From CATOSP01 sp965204715 (GTDB lineage: Bacteria > Chloroflexota > Dehalococcoidia > Lucifugimonadales > UBA3495): DNA of 64,000 nt. Below the pieces are notes generated by a model that did no database searches, was not told the origin of the DNA, and saw only the letters and a list, made by a program, of their open reading frames with translations. The first letter of the stretch is position 1, and each line of letters begins with the position of its first letter. Location: contig OZ242009.1 in the NCBI GenBank assembly GCA_965204715.1, positions 2,542,001-2,606,000 on the forward strand. Reading direction: 5' to 3'. Position numbers and translations under genes: made by a program. This document shows positions 51,689 through 60,015 of the stretch, piece by piece.

Positions 51689-52291
51689 TTGCACTGTCCC
51701 TATTGCGACAAAGTGGACTCCAAGGTTACCGACTCCCGCATCGTTGAGAATGGTGTCCGCCGCAGGCGAGAGTGCCAGGCCTGTGGTGTGCGGTTCACCA
51801 CCTACGAGCGGGTCCAGTCCAATTCCCTGATGGTCACCAAGCGGGACGGCCGGCGGGAGGAGTTTGACCGAGAGAAGGTCATCAGCGGCATTCGTAAAGC
51901 CTGCACCAAGCGGCCCGTGTCCTCCCGGTCCATTGAGAAAATCGTGGAAGACATCGAGGCTGAGTTGCCTACCATGGGCCACGCCGACGTACCGACCTCA
52001 GTGGTAGGCTCGATGGTGATGGACCGTCTCCGGCACCTGGACGAGGTGGCCTACATCCGCTGGGCGAGCGTTTATCGCAACTTTGAGGAGATCGAGAGTT
52101 TCGAGCGGGCGGTGCAGGACCTGCGGGAAGACACGCAACTGCCCCTCCTGGAAGACGCTCCGCCTCCAAAGCGCCGCGCCCGCCGCCGGGTTCCCGCCGG
52201 GGCAACCCAGACCCGGTCGGCCAGGAACGGGGCGAATGGGTCTTCCGACGCCGACCAGGACGAGGAAAGTCCAGCCGCGGCTGGCGAATAG
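51689..52291 (+). CDS. nrdR: Transcriptional repressor NrdR
   Basis: About 200 aa. Zinc ribbon at the very N-terminus (HCPYCDKVDSKVTDSR ... RRRECQACGVRFTTYERV) followed by an ATP-cone (VTKRDGRREEFDREKVISGI). NrdR senses dATP/ATP and represses ribonucleotide reductase genes. TTG 51689 behind GGGGGG is chosen since the family begins one residue before the CPYC motif; an ATG at 51644 is possible. The C-terminal ~45 residues (KRRARRRVPAGATQTRSARN) are an extension beyond the usual ~155. Two candidate NrdR boxes lie just downstream, before nrdJ. Confidence 0.94.
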   Translation: MHCPYCDKVDSKVTDSRIVENGVRRRRECQACGVRFTTYERVQSNSLMVTKRDGRREEFDREKVISGIRKACTKRPVSSRSIEKIVEDIEAELPTMGHADVPTSVVGSMVMDRLRHLDEVAYIRWASVYRNFEEIESFERAVQDLREDTQLPLLEDAPPPKRRARRRVPAGATQTRSARNGANGSSDADQDEESPAAAGE

Positions 52292-52396
52292 GTTTACCTT
52301 CTGCGTCCAAGTCCTGTAGCTGTACTACCTCTCAATATTACGGGGAAATTCGTCCCGCTTTCCGTTGACAAACGCCCCGCGTTGTTGTAGCGTCCC

Positions 52397-52447
52397 ATAC
52401 TATATTATGTATCCCGCCTTGCCATTATGTACTACAGCTTGTATGTT
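52397..52447 (+). promoter_or_regulatory. Two NrdR boxes over the nrdJ promoter
   Basis: Box 1 ATACTATATTATGTAT (52397-52412) and box 2 GTACTACAGCTTGTAT (52429-52444) resemble the NrdR consensus ACACTATATATAGTGT (box 1 well, box 2 mainly in its outer ACTA/GTAT parts). Their centres are 32 bp apart, three helical turns, the spacing known for NrdR box pairs. A promoter TTGCCA (52419-52424), 17 nt, TATGTT (52442-52447) overlaps box 2. The remaining leader to 52601 shows no gene. Confidence 0.65.
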
Positions 52448-52601
52448 TGACATGGCGTGGGATGCATCGGCATCAATCCCGCCGACTCATACCGAGAGTC
52501 TCAGGCATGACATTTGCTGGCGGCGGTGAACCAGCAGTGGATGTTAGCGTCCTATTTGGACCAAGGAATGTGCCCTGCGGGGCAGTCAGGATGGTGTCAA
52601 G

Positions 52602-55037
52602 ATGGCAACCGAGAGCATAGCAGCAGGCAAGGACTCAACCGCTGCATCAGAACGCGCCACATCAGCCCTGCGGAAGGCCGGTATCGCCGGTTCGGTTGAC
52701 GCTGAGTACCCGGAGCTTACCGAGAACGCCAAGGTCGTCCTTGACCGCCGTTATTTGTCCAAGGACCGGGACGGCAACGTCCTGGAAGACCCGGATGGGA
52801 TGTTCCGCCGGGTGGCCAGAGACCTGTCCATGGCTGACTTGAACTTGTACGGCGCTACCGAGGAACAGCGTAGGGACATCGAGGACGAGTTCTACCGCGC
52901 TATGCGAAGCCTGGAGGTCTTGCCCAATTCGCCGACCCTGATGAACGCGGGGCGGGAGTTGCAGCAGTTATCGGCCTGTTTCGTTCTCCCGGTGGACGAC
53001 GCCCTTGACTCCATCTTCGACCGGGTGAAGCAGACCGCCCTGATCCACAAGAGCGGCGGCGGCACCGGCTTCTCCTTCAGCCGCCTACGGCCCTCAGGGG
53101 ATGTGGTAGGTTCCACCGGCGGCATCGCCAGTGGCCCGGTCAGCTTCATTCGTGCCTTCGACACGGCGACCGATGTGGTGAAGCAGGGCGGCACGCGGCG
53201 CGGCGCGAACATGGGCATCCTGAACGTGGACCACCCCGACGTTCTCGCCTTCATCGAGTCGAAGAAGGACGGGCGGAACCTCAATAACTTCAACATCTCC
53301 GTGGCCGTGACCACGGAGTTCATGGAGCGGCTCAAGTCCAACCAGGACTATGACCTGATCAACCCGCGCACCGGAGGTGTTACGGGCAGGTTGAACGCCC
53401 GGGAGGTATTCGATCAGATCGCCCAGATGGCCTGGCAGACCGGCGACCCTGGGCTGATATTCATTGATTTCATCAACGAGGAAAACCCAAACCCACAGCT
53501 GGGCAAGATTGAGAGCACAAATCCGTGCGGAGAGCAGCCGCTTCTCCCCTACGAGTCATGCAATCTGGCGTCGGTGAACCTAGCGCGGATGGTCTGCTAC
53601 CCGGCATCGGGCGGTGTCGAGATTGACTGGGACCGGCTGGCCCGGGTGGTCAGGACGACGGTCCACATGCTGGACAACGTTATCGACAGGAATGAGTACC
53701 CCATCCCCGAAATCGACGAGATGAGCAAGAAGACCCGTCGCATCGGTCTTGGTGTCATGGGCTTCTCCGACCTGCTGGTACAACTGGGCATCGGCTACGA
53801 CTCCGAGGAGGGCGTGGCCCTGGCCGAGGAAGTTATGCGTAGGGTCAAGGAAGAGACCCACCGGGCATCTCAGGAATTGGCAGGGGTGCGCGGCAGTTTC
53901 CCGGCCTGGGAAGGCAGCGTTTACAACACTTCCGGCAATTCGGTCCCCATGCGCAACTCCGCCCCGACGACCATAGCGCCCACGGGGACGATCAGCATCA
54001 TCGCGGGGGCCTCAAGCGGTATCGAACCCCTGTTTGCTCTCAGCTATGTTCGGAACGTAATGGACAACACCAGGCTGGTAGAGGCCAACCCCTACTTCGA
54101 GGCCGTGGCGAGGCATGAGGGGATATACTCGGAAGAGTTGATGGAGGAACTGGCCCGGACGGGAAGCCTTTCCCGCCTGGACTCAAAGTTCGAGATTCCC
54201 CAGTGGATCAAGGACGTGTTCCGCACATCCCACGACATCAGCCCGGAGTGGCACGTGCGGATGCAGGCTGCGTTCCAGAAGTACACTGATAACTCGGTGT
54301 CCAAGACCATCAACTTTCCTCACGATGCCACGGTGGAGGATGTAGCCCACGCCTATATGCTGGCCTATGAGCTGGAATGCAAGGGTATCACGGTATACCG
54401 GGATGGCAGCAAGGCAGGGCAGGTGCTCAGTACCGGGGAGACGGGAGCGGAATCCGATTCCGCGCCTGATGTGGAGGCACTGGTCGCCGCGGCACTCGCA
54501 GAGCAGGCGGCCGACCCATACCAGACGCCCCGGGAGAGGCCCCAGGCCATCACAGGGGTCACCGAGCGGGTGCGGACCGGCCACGGTAACATGTACGTTA
54601 CGATCAACTTCGACGAGCAAGGGAATCCCTTCGAGTTGTTCGGTAATCTGGGTAAGGCGGGGGGTTGTGACTCGGCCCAACTCGAGGCCATATCCAGATT
54701 GGTCTCAGTGGCCCTTCGCTCCCGCATTGATCCCAGGGTAGTCATCGAGCACCTACGTGGAATCACGTGCTGCCCTGCCTGGGACGATGGTGTCCTGGTG
54801 CGGTCAGGTCCCGACGCCGTGGCCCTGGCCTTGGAACGGCACATCAGCCAAGACCCGGACCTGACGCCAAACTACCAGTCCAACGGTGTCCAGATGAAGA
54901 TGCTCGGCGCTCCTAACGTGAACGGGTTGGTCAACGGTTATCAGCAAGGCCGGAAGTGCCCGGACTGCAACGGAACTCTGGCATTCCAAGAGGGTTGCTT
55001 GATTTGTGTGGGTTGCGGATTCAGCACATGCGGATAG
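52602..55037 (+). CDS. nrdJ: Ribonucleoside-diphosphate reductase, class II (adenosylcobalamin-dependent)
   Basis: 811 aa; makes deoxyribonucleotides with coenzyme B12 as radical source, independent of oxygen. Substrate and radical motifs: SPTLMNAGRELQQLSACFVLP (active-site Cys), KSGGGTGFSFSRLRP, STNPCGEQPLLPYESCNLAS (Cys and Glu of the catalytic site) and APTTIAPTGTISIIAG. The C-terminal end has a redox/zinc region CPDCNGTL ... CVGCGFSTCG. No class I small subunit is near. It is likely controlled by the adjacent nrdR through the two boxes upstream. Confidence 0.95.
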   Translation: MATESIAAGKDSTAASERATSALRKAGIAGSVDAEYPELTENAKVVLDRRYLSKDRDGNVLEDPDGMFRRVARDLSMADLNLYGATEEQRRDIEDEFYRAMRSLEVLPNSPTLMNAGRELQQLSACFVLPVDDALDSIFDRVKQTALIHKSGGGTGFSFSRLRPSGDVVGSTGGIASGPVSFIRAFDTATDVVKQGGTRRGANMGILNVDHPDVLAFIESKKDGRNLNNFNISVAVTTEFMERLKSNQDYDLINPRTGGVTGRLNAREVFDQIAQMAWQTGDPGLIFIDFINEENPNPQLGKIESTNPCGEQPLLPYESCNLASVNLARMVCYPASGGVEIDWDRLARVVRTTVHMLDNVIDRNEYPIPEIDEMSKKTRRIGLGVMGFSDLLVQLGIGYDSEEGVALAEEVMRRVKEETHRASQELAGVRGSFPAWEGSVYNTSGNSVPMRNSAPTTIAPTGTISIIAGASSGIEPLFALSYVRNVMDNTRLVEANPYFEAVARHEGIYSEELMEELARTGSLSRLDSKFEIPQWIKDVFRTSHDISPEWHVRMQAAFQKYTDNSVSKTINFPHDATVEDVAHAYMLAYELECKGITVYRDGSKAGQVLSTGETGAESDSAPDVEALVAAALAEQAADPYQTPRERPQAITGVTERVRTGHGNMYVTINFDEQGNPFELFGNLGKAGGCDSAQLEAISRLVSVALRSRIDPRVVIEHLRGITCCPAWDDGVLVRSGPDAVALALERHISQDPDLTPNYQSNGVQMKMLGAPNVNGLVNGYQQGRKCPDCNGTLAFQEGCLICVGCGFSTCG

Positions 55038-55052
55038 ATGGTGGGAGGAAAG

Positions 55053-55373
55053 ATGGCATTCAAAGATAAACTAAAAGCTACTATAGAGGCTAAAGGGGGC
55101 AACACACAAGAAAATTTATCACATATCGCCGACTTGGCTCGGGCTGTTCAGCCGGACTTTACGCTAGCTTACCTAACCAGACTGTTGTTGGGATACCCAG
55201 CGAGGCCAGAAGACTATCAGGCTCTTGGTGCTGCGCTGGGTATATCTCCGGCGGATCTGGTTGAGAGAAACGAATCGAAAGAAGCTGAGAACCGTCGCAA
55301 GGCTGGGCAGTTTGTGTCTGAGCGAATGAAGAGGCCAGACCTAGTAGTGCGAAATGTTTGTAATGATGGGTAA
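55053..55373 (+). CDS. Small Xre-like helix-turn-helix protein
   Basis: 106 aa. The middle part (FTLAYLTRLLLGYPARPEDY followed by QALGAALGISPADLVE) resembles the second half of Cro/CI-type HTH domains. GGGAGG five bases before the ATG at 55053 gives the start; it begins 15 nt after nrdJ. Codon and base use is noticeably more AT-rich than in nrdJ, so it is probably acquired DNA. Its pairing with the ImmA-type peptidase downstream suggests a repressor/antirepressor-protease pair. Confidence 0.65.
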   Translation: MAFKDKLKATIEAKGGNTQENLSHIADLARAVQPDFTLAYLTRLLLGYPARPEDYQALGAALGISPADLVERNESKEAENRRKAGQFVSERMKRPDLVVRNVCNDG

Positions 55374-55440
55374 TCAAGCTTGTCGAGCTTGCCTTTAAAG
55401 CCTAGGTAGGGTACGACATCACTCAATGTAACCCATCATT
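55362..55440. repeat. Inverted repeat spanning the end of the HTH gene
   Basis: AATGATGGGT (55362-55371) and ACCCATCATT (55431-55440) are perfect inverted copies 59 nt apart; a smaller AAGCTTGTCGAGCTT hairpin lies inside. It could be a terminator-like structure or the ends of a small insertion. Confidence 0.4.
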
Positions 55441-55592
55441 TCAAAGCGGTTGGTCTACTAGCAGAGCAATTTGAACAATATGTTGAGGGATCTGCTAGGT
55501 TTAGAACTCAGAATGTAACGTCTGACGAGCTATATGTTTTGGTCCACGAATTCTTCGAATCGATTTGCGATGACGATGAAGAACTTACTTGA
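55410..55592 (+). pseudogene. Protein-like open frame without a start codon
   Basis: From 55410 the frame translates to TSLNVTHHFKAVGLLAEQFE, then QYVEGSARFRTQNVTSDELY and VLVHEFFESICDDDEELT before TGA at 55590. The composition is that of a real helical protein and it ends overlapping the ImmA gene start, as an upstream partner gene would. There is a stop (55407) but no ATG, GTG or usable TTG before it. It may be the tail of a decayed gene, or the C-terminus of the HTH protein separated by a frameshift or insertion. Uncertain. Confidence 0.35.
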
Positions 55593-56373
55593 CGCCAAGA
55601 ATGAGGTAGTCCGGCGATATCGTTTGGAAGCACTACAGAAGCCAGTTCCCTTAGAAATTCTCGCGAAGAATTGGGGAGTAGTGTCTATCAAAACGGAAGC
55701 AATTTCGTCTGATGGTATGCTATTGCCCGGTCGTCGTGGCTACACCATCATACTGAATCAAAGCAAAAGCAGGCTGAGAAGACGCTTCTCCTTGGCCCAT
55801 GAGATGTCCCATTTGCTTTTACAAAAGTGTGGGATTTCAAATGGTTCGGCCGTTAACCATCGAGGTTCGGACGAATCCGATGGGGGTGAGGAACGCTTGT
55901 GTGACGAAATAGCCGCAGAAATCCTCATGCCACGGCTCGCGTTTGAAGAGGATGCTTGGATGGAGGGGTGGTCTCTACGCAGCCTGAGAATATTAAGCAG
56001 AGAGTATGAGACTTCCATGACGGCTACGGCAAGGCGTATGGTCGAGCTAATGCCCGAACCTGCTCTCATGTCTGTATGGAAGCCTCCCAATGACAACGGC
56101 GACATTCCCAAGCTTCAGTGGACTGATATTCGTCGCTCTCATCATCGCGTCCAAAATGCCTCCTTCTTGCCCAGAGAGAGACTCAGACTGATAACGGATG
56201 CCTTGGATTCTGACAAGGTTGAATCAGGTTGCGCTCCTGTAGTTGATACCAGACGTGGAGCAGGACGGCCAACTGATGTGCCTGCCGAGGCGTTAGCTTG
56301 GGGTAGAGGCGAGTACCGTCAGGTAATGGTCTTTTATTACCCTCTTCGCAGTCAAACAGGGAAATTTTCATAG
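55570..56373 (+). CDS. ImmA/IrrE-family metallopeptidase
   Basis: About 267 aa. Zinc peptidase motif SLAHEMSHLLL (HExxH) with the third ligand in CDEIAAEILMP, the ImmA/IrrE pattern. Family members cleave a partner HTH repressor (ImmA-ImmR of ICEBs1, IrrE-DdrO). The ATG at 55570 or 55576 overlaps the open frame upstream; ATG 55534 is another possibility. The last ~90 residues are without recognised domain. AT-rich, like its neighbours. It converges with the antitoxin gene 14 nt away. Confidence 0.8.
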   Translation: MTMKNLLDAKNEVVRRYRLEALQKPVPLEILAKNWGVVSIKTEAISSDGMLLPGRRGYTIILNQSKSRLRRRFSLAHEMSHLLLQKCGISNGSAVNHRGSDESDGGEERLCDEIAAEILMPRLAFEEDAWMEGWSLRSLRILSREYETSMTATARRMVELMPEPALMSVWKPPNDNGDIPKLQWTDIRRSHHRVQNASFLPRERLRLITDALDSDKVESGCAPVVDTRRGAGRPTDVPAEALAWGRGEYRQVMVFYYPLRSQTGKFS

Positions 56374-56387
56374 CAACTAGACCAGCA

Positions 56388-56717
56388 TCATAGCCTCATG
56401 TGCCGTTTCAGGTGTTTGGCTGTGTCTTGCGATCTCCTAATCTGCTCCTCGCTGGGACCTAGCCTAACGCCCCGGGCCTCCAGCAGGTGGTTAATGTCAT
56501 GATAGGTAATGCCCAGGACTTTAACTGCATAACCTTTGCTGATGTCCCCTCGCTCCAAAAGTCTTATTACCGCATCCTCGGCACCTCTGCATAACCACTC
56601 CCGAAGGAATTTCGAGCGGTCGATATTTTTCTCCTGGCTCAACCTAGAAGCTAGTTCCAAGATGGTCTCGGGAATCGTTAGAGAGACAGACTTGTCCTCA
56701 CTCTTAGCGGACGTCAT
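56388..56717 (-). CDS. Antitoxin of a PIN-domain system (UPF0175-like)
   Basis: 109 aa. The N-terminal part (KSVSLTIPETILELASRLSQ) resembles a ribbon-helix-helix DNA-binding domain. The C-terminal part (ERGDISKGYAVKVLGITYHD followed by INHLLEARGV) matches the HTH-like end of UPF0175 antitoxins. The ATG overlaps the stop of the PIN gene by 4 nt (ATGA), so toxin and antitoxin were a coupled pair with toxin first. It is intact although the toxin gene is broken. Confidence 0.75.
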   Translation of the reverse strand: MTSAKSEDKSVSLTIPETILELASRLSQEKNIDRSKFLREWLCRGAEDAVIRLLERGDISKGYAVKVLGITYHDINHLLEARGVRLGPSEEQIRRSQDTAKHLKRHMRL

Positions 56718-57236
56718 TTCTCTGAAACCTCCAATTCTGCCACCGCTGCCAGGTAGTTTCTTTCGTTGGTCAAATGGCGGGAAAGTTCGATTAATTCTCT
56801 GGCTTGGTCTACGCTAATCACCCATTCTTGGGCCAGCCAGGGAACCAACCCAATGGGTGTCACGTGTCTGATTCCCATTCGTCTGGCATACCTAAGAAAG
56901 TCCTCATCATCGCTCACGATGATAGCTGTTTCACTACCTTGCTGGGCCAAAGCCAACACTTCTGTTTCGCCGGGTCCGATATTCCTGGAAACGTCCAACA
57001 GGTCCAGGGGATTCGCATCCACGATTGTGATTAGTTCCCGGATAATCCCATCTCCGGATAATCCCATCTATAGTTTCCGCATCAGCATAGCCCCTAGCTT
57101 TGGCATTGACGACGGCTTCTTGATAAACGGCTTCAGGAATCACGCACTCAAAGGCTCCAGCTACGACTCCCAAAGCTCCCACCCGGTTTAGCTTGATAAG
57201 GGAATCGGCGTCGAGAATCAAGGCCATATTGCTCAA
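56714..57236 (-). pseudogene. PIN-domain toxin gene, frameshifted by a 16-bp tandem duplication
   Basis: The N-terminal half starts at ATG 57236 (MALILDADSLIKLNRVGALG, first catalytic Asp) and runs to ETIDGIIR; the frame then goes wrong. The second half (RELITIVDANPLDLLDVSRN, GPGETEVLALA with Glu, VSDDEDFLRYAR with two Asp, ending ELEVSEK) is in the next frame. Removing one copy of the duplicated 16-bp unit at 57038-57069 joins the halves exactly (DGIIRELITIVDA) into one ~168-residue PIN nuclease with all acidic residues. As it stands no full-length toxin can be made. Confidence 0.88.
57038..57069. repeat. 16-bp tandem duplication inside the PIN toxin gene
   Basis: CCGGATAATCCCATCT occurs twice in direct tandem (57038-57053, 57054-57069). 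Sixteen is not a multiple of three, so it shifts the frame. Loss of one unit restores the gene, so it could in principle be reversible. Confidence 0.95.
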
Positions 57237-57299
57237 TTATACACCGATGCACAAAACCCACCCTTGGGGTCAAGTCTATCTCTTGTCCACGGTCAACTG

Positions 57300-57308
57300 T
57301 GCTACAAT
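57300..57308 (+). promoter_or_regulatory. Extended -10 promoter of pdxA
   Basis: TGC TACAAT, an extended -10, 77 nt before the pdxA ATG; the -35 region (TCTTGT at 16 nt) is weak. Confidence 0.45.
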
Positions 57309-57385
57309 CCATTCAATCAGCCCGGCCCCGGCCGTCCTAGCGACACCATGCCCTGTCGGGTAGCCACATTCCAGGAAGGTGAGAA

Positions 57386-58402
57386 ATGGATGGTAACGAC
57401 AGGCCGGCCATCGCCATAACGATGGGCGACCCCTGCGGAATCGGCCCCGAGGTTGTGGTCAAGGCCCTTAACGACTCCAGAGTTTATGATTCGTGCCGGC
57501 CACTGGTCGTTGGCAACACCTTTGCCATGCAGCAGGCGGTGGAGCTAACTGGATCGAGTCTGCGTATCAACGAGACCGATGAGGCCGTTGCTTTCGGGCT
57601 GGACTCCCGGGTCATCGACGTGCTGGACATTCACAACCTGAACCCTGAGGACATCACCGTGGGGCAGATCAGTCCGGCCTGCGGGAAGGCGGCGATGGAG
57701 TGGGTAAGCAGGGCCGGAGAGCTTGCGGTGGAGGGCATAGTCGCCGGACTGGCCACCGCGCCGTTGAACAAAGAGGCCGCCAGCCTGGCCGGTTATGAGT
57801 CTATTGGCCACATGGAGTTGCTGCAGGAGCTTACTGGCGCGAAAACAGTAGCGACGATGCTCATGGCCAAGAATCTGCGCGTCGTACACCTTACTACCCA
57901 TCGCTCCCTGCGCCTTGCCTGCGACTATGTGAAGAAGCCGCGTATCCTGGACTTCCTCCAGTTGACCCACGACAGTTTCATCAAGTGGGGATTCCCGCAC
58001 CCGAGAATCGGGGCCGCGGCTTTGAACCCCCACGGCAGCGACGGCGGTCTGCTGGGCCACGAGGAGGCTGAGGAAATCGCTCCCGCAGTGGCCGAAGCCA
58101 GGGATAGCGGCATCGACGTTACCGGGCCGGTGCCCGCGGACGTGATTTTCCACCAGGCCATCCAGGGCCGGTACGATGCGGTCCTGGCCATGTTCCACGA
58201 CCAGGGCCATATTCCGGTCAAGGTCTATGGATTTGAAGAGAGCATTACTGCCAACCTTGGTTTGCCCTTCGTCCGGACCTCAGTCGACCACGGCACCGCC
58301 TTTGACATAGCAGGGCAAGGCATCGCCAGCGAGGTTAGTATGCTGGAGTCGATCCGGTTGGCGGTATCCCTCGCCAGGGGCGAGGGGATGTCTGATTTCT
58401 GA
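57386..58402 (+). CDS. pdxA: PdxA-family 4-phospho-hydroxyacid dehydrogenase (4-hydroxythreonine-4-phosphate dehydrogenase)
   Basis: 338 aa NAD-dependent oxidative decarboxylase. Motifs: ITMGDPCGIGPEVVVKAL, ATAPLNKEAASLAGY, metal-binding histidines in HLTTHRSL, ALNPHGSDGG and AMFHDQGHIPVK. In pyridoxal phosphate synthesis it oxidises 4-phosphohydroxythreonine, but PdxA2 relatives act on four-carbon acid phosphates. No other pdx gene is in the window, so the pathway remains open. GGAAGG stands 6 nt before the ATG. It marks the return to host-like GC content after the island. Confidence 0.88.
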   Translation: MDGNDRPAIAITMGDPCGIGPEVVVKALNDSRVYDSCRPLVVGNTFAMQQAVELTGSSLRINETDEAVAFGLDSRVIDVLDIHNLNPEDITVGQISPACGKAAMEWVSRAGELAVEGIVAGLATAPLNKEAASLAGYESIGHMELLQELTGAKTVATMLMAKNLRVVHLTTHRSLRLACDYVKKPRILDFLQLTHDSFIKWGFPHPRIGAAALNPHGSDGGLLGHEEAEEIAPAVAEARDSGIDVTGPVPADVIFHQAIQGRYDAVLAMFHDQGHIPVKVYGFEESITANLGLPFVRTSVDHGTAFDIAGQGIASEVSMLESIRLAVSLARGEGMSDF

Positions 58403-58415
58403 CAGAATTTCCGAG

Positions 58416-58424
58416 TGCTATAAT
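58416..58424 (+). promoter_or_regulatory. Extended -10 promoter of proC
   Basis: TGC TATAAT, a perfect extended -10, 69 nt upstream of the proC ATG; TTTCTG lies 17 nt before it as a weak -35. Confidence 0.6.
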
Positions 58425-58492
58425 GCACCAATAGTTCTGACTCGGGAGACGGGACGGAACCGGATACAGACTGGAACGGAAGGTCAAAGCCG

Positions 58493-59296
58493 ATGAGGTT
58501 GGCATTCATAGGCGGAGGGACTATGGCTGAGGCCATCCTGCGGGGTGTCCTTGACGGGGGTGTGGCTACCGCCGGAGACGTGACCATCGGAGAACCGAGG
58601 CCGGAGCGCCGTGAGTACCTGACACGGGAACTGGGCGTTGCCACCGCTGAGCATAACCTGGACGCTGCCGACGGAGCGGACCTGGTTGTCCTGTCCGTCA
58701 AACCCCAGGACCTTCACGTGGTCTTCGACGAGTTCGAGAGTGAGCTTTCCCGCGATCAAGCTGCGCTTTCGATCGTCGCCGGGGCCAAGCTGGAGACCAT
58801 CAGGAAAGGAATGAAGAATGATCGGGTGATCCGGGTGATGCCGAACACCCCGGCGCAGATCGGCCACGGCATGACCATGTGGACCTGCTCGGAACAGGTC
58901 GACCAATCCAAGCGGGACTTTACCCGGTCGGCCCTCTCAACCATCGGCGAGGAGATATTCGTCGAGGACGAAAAATACCTGGATATGGCCACCGCATTGA
59001 GCGCCAGCGGCCCGGCCTACGTGTTCCTCTTTCTGGAGGCGCTCATCGACGCGGGGGTCTATGTGGGCCTGCCACGGGACGTGGCACGGACCATGGCCCT
59101 CCAGACTGTCTTCGGCAGTACGAAGCTGGTAATGGACACCGGCAGGCACCCGGCAGATCTCAAGGACATGGTGGTGTCTCCCGGCGGGACCACCGCGGAG
59201 GGCCTCCAAGCGTTGGAGAGGGCCGGTGTGCCGGCGGCGCTGGTTGAAGCCGTGAACGCCGCTTACCTGAAGTCGATCAGACTTGGCCAGCAGTAG
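58493..59296 (+). CDS. proC: Pyrroline-5-carboxylate reductase
   Basis: 267 aa, last step of proline synthesis. It begins MRLAFIGGGTMAEAILRGVL, the NADPH-binding fold, with VLSVKPQDL and RVMPNTPAQIGHGMT. The C-terminal signature DMVVSPGGTTAEGLQALE and catalytic-region SASGPAYVFLFLEAL are intact. GGAAGG precedes the ATG. It is followed by yggT after 9 nt, a common arrangement. Confidence 0.96.
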   Translation: MRLAFIGGGTMAEAILRGVLDGGVATAGDVTIGEPRPERREYLTRELGVATAEHNLDAADGADLVVLSVKPQDLHVVFDEFESELSRDQAALSIVAGAKLETIRKGMKNDRVIRVMPNTPAQIGHGMTMWTCSEQVDQSKRDFTRSALSTIGEEIFVEDEKYLDMATALSASGPAYVFLFLEALIDAGVYVGLPRDVARTMALQTVFGSTKLVMDTGRHPADLKDMVVSPGGTTAEGLQALERAGVPAALVEAVNAAYLKSIRLGQQ

Positions 59297-59305
59297 CGTG
59301 TCCAA

Positions 59306-59572
59306 TTGATTGCCGAAATTCTCAACATCCTGATTACCCTCGTAACGACGGCTATCCTTATCCGCGCGCTGCTATCGTTCATTGTGCCGGTCATGGGTGC
59401 CCAGCCTCACCCAATCCTCGTGAGCATTCAAGACGTGATGATTCAGCTAACTGAGCCGATACTCGCTCCGCTTCGTCGCGTCCTGCCCTCCGTGGGAGTC
59501 TTCGATCTGAGTCCGATGGTTGCAATAATCATCCTCGTGGTAATCCAGAGGGTGATTGTCGCCAGACTCTGA
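59306..59572 (+). CDS. yggT: YggT-family membrane protein
   Basis: 88 aa with two hydrophobic helices (residues ~5-28 and ~68-85) and the family sequence LTEPILAPLRRVLP between. YggT proteins lie next to proC and division genes in many bacteria; function poorly defined. The start is TTG 59306, 9 nt after the proC stop. Confidence 0.88.
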   Translation: MIAEILNILITLVTTAILIRALLSFIVPVMGAQPHPILVSIQDVMIQLTEPILAPLRRVLPSVGVFDLSPMVAIIILVVIQRVIVARL

Positions 59573-59665
59573 TGGTCGAAAGGTATTGTCACGTATCGGT
59601 GGAGGCAACCGAACGCGAAATCGATAAGTGGCGAGACACCCATCTTTATCGCGGTCGCTGTGACT

Positions 59666-59998
59666 ATGCACCAACAAGAACTGCTCAAAGGCAACACGGA
59701 AACACTGCTCTTGGCGCTGCTGGAAATCGAGCCGATGTATGGCTACCAGATGGCCAAGGAGGTTGATAGGCGCAGCAGCGGTTACTTCGCCTTCAAGGAA
59801 GGCACCCTGTACCCTGCATTGCACCGACTGGAGCGGGACAAACTTGTAGAGGGCAACTGGATGGACACACCAAACGGTGTCCGACGCCGTTACTACAATA
59901 TAACGGCCAAAGGGAGGGAGGCTTTGTCGGCCCGGCAGACGGAATGGAGACGGTTCACACAGGCCATGAATTCCGTAGTGCTGCCGGAACCGCAATAG
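59666..59998 (+). CDS. PadR-family transcriptional regulator
   Basis: 110 aa winged-helix protein: LLLALLEIEPMYGYQMAKEV, FKEGTLYPALHRLERDKLVE and RRRYYNITAKGREAL are the helix-turn-helix and wing of PadR. A GTG two codons upstream (59660) is an alternative start. It is followed at once by a HAAS-type membrane protein; this pair is a recurring module in which PadR controls the membrane protein gene. Confidence 0.92.
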   Translation: MHQQELLKGNTETLLLALLEIEPMYGYQMAKEVDRRSSGYFAFKEGTLYPALHRLERDKLVEGNWMDTPNGVRRRYYNITAKGREALSARQTEWRRFTQAMNSVVLPEPQ

Positions 59999-60015
59999 GA
60001 GTCCGGGGGATTCAG

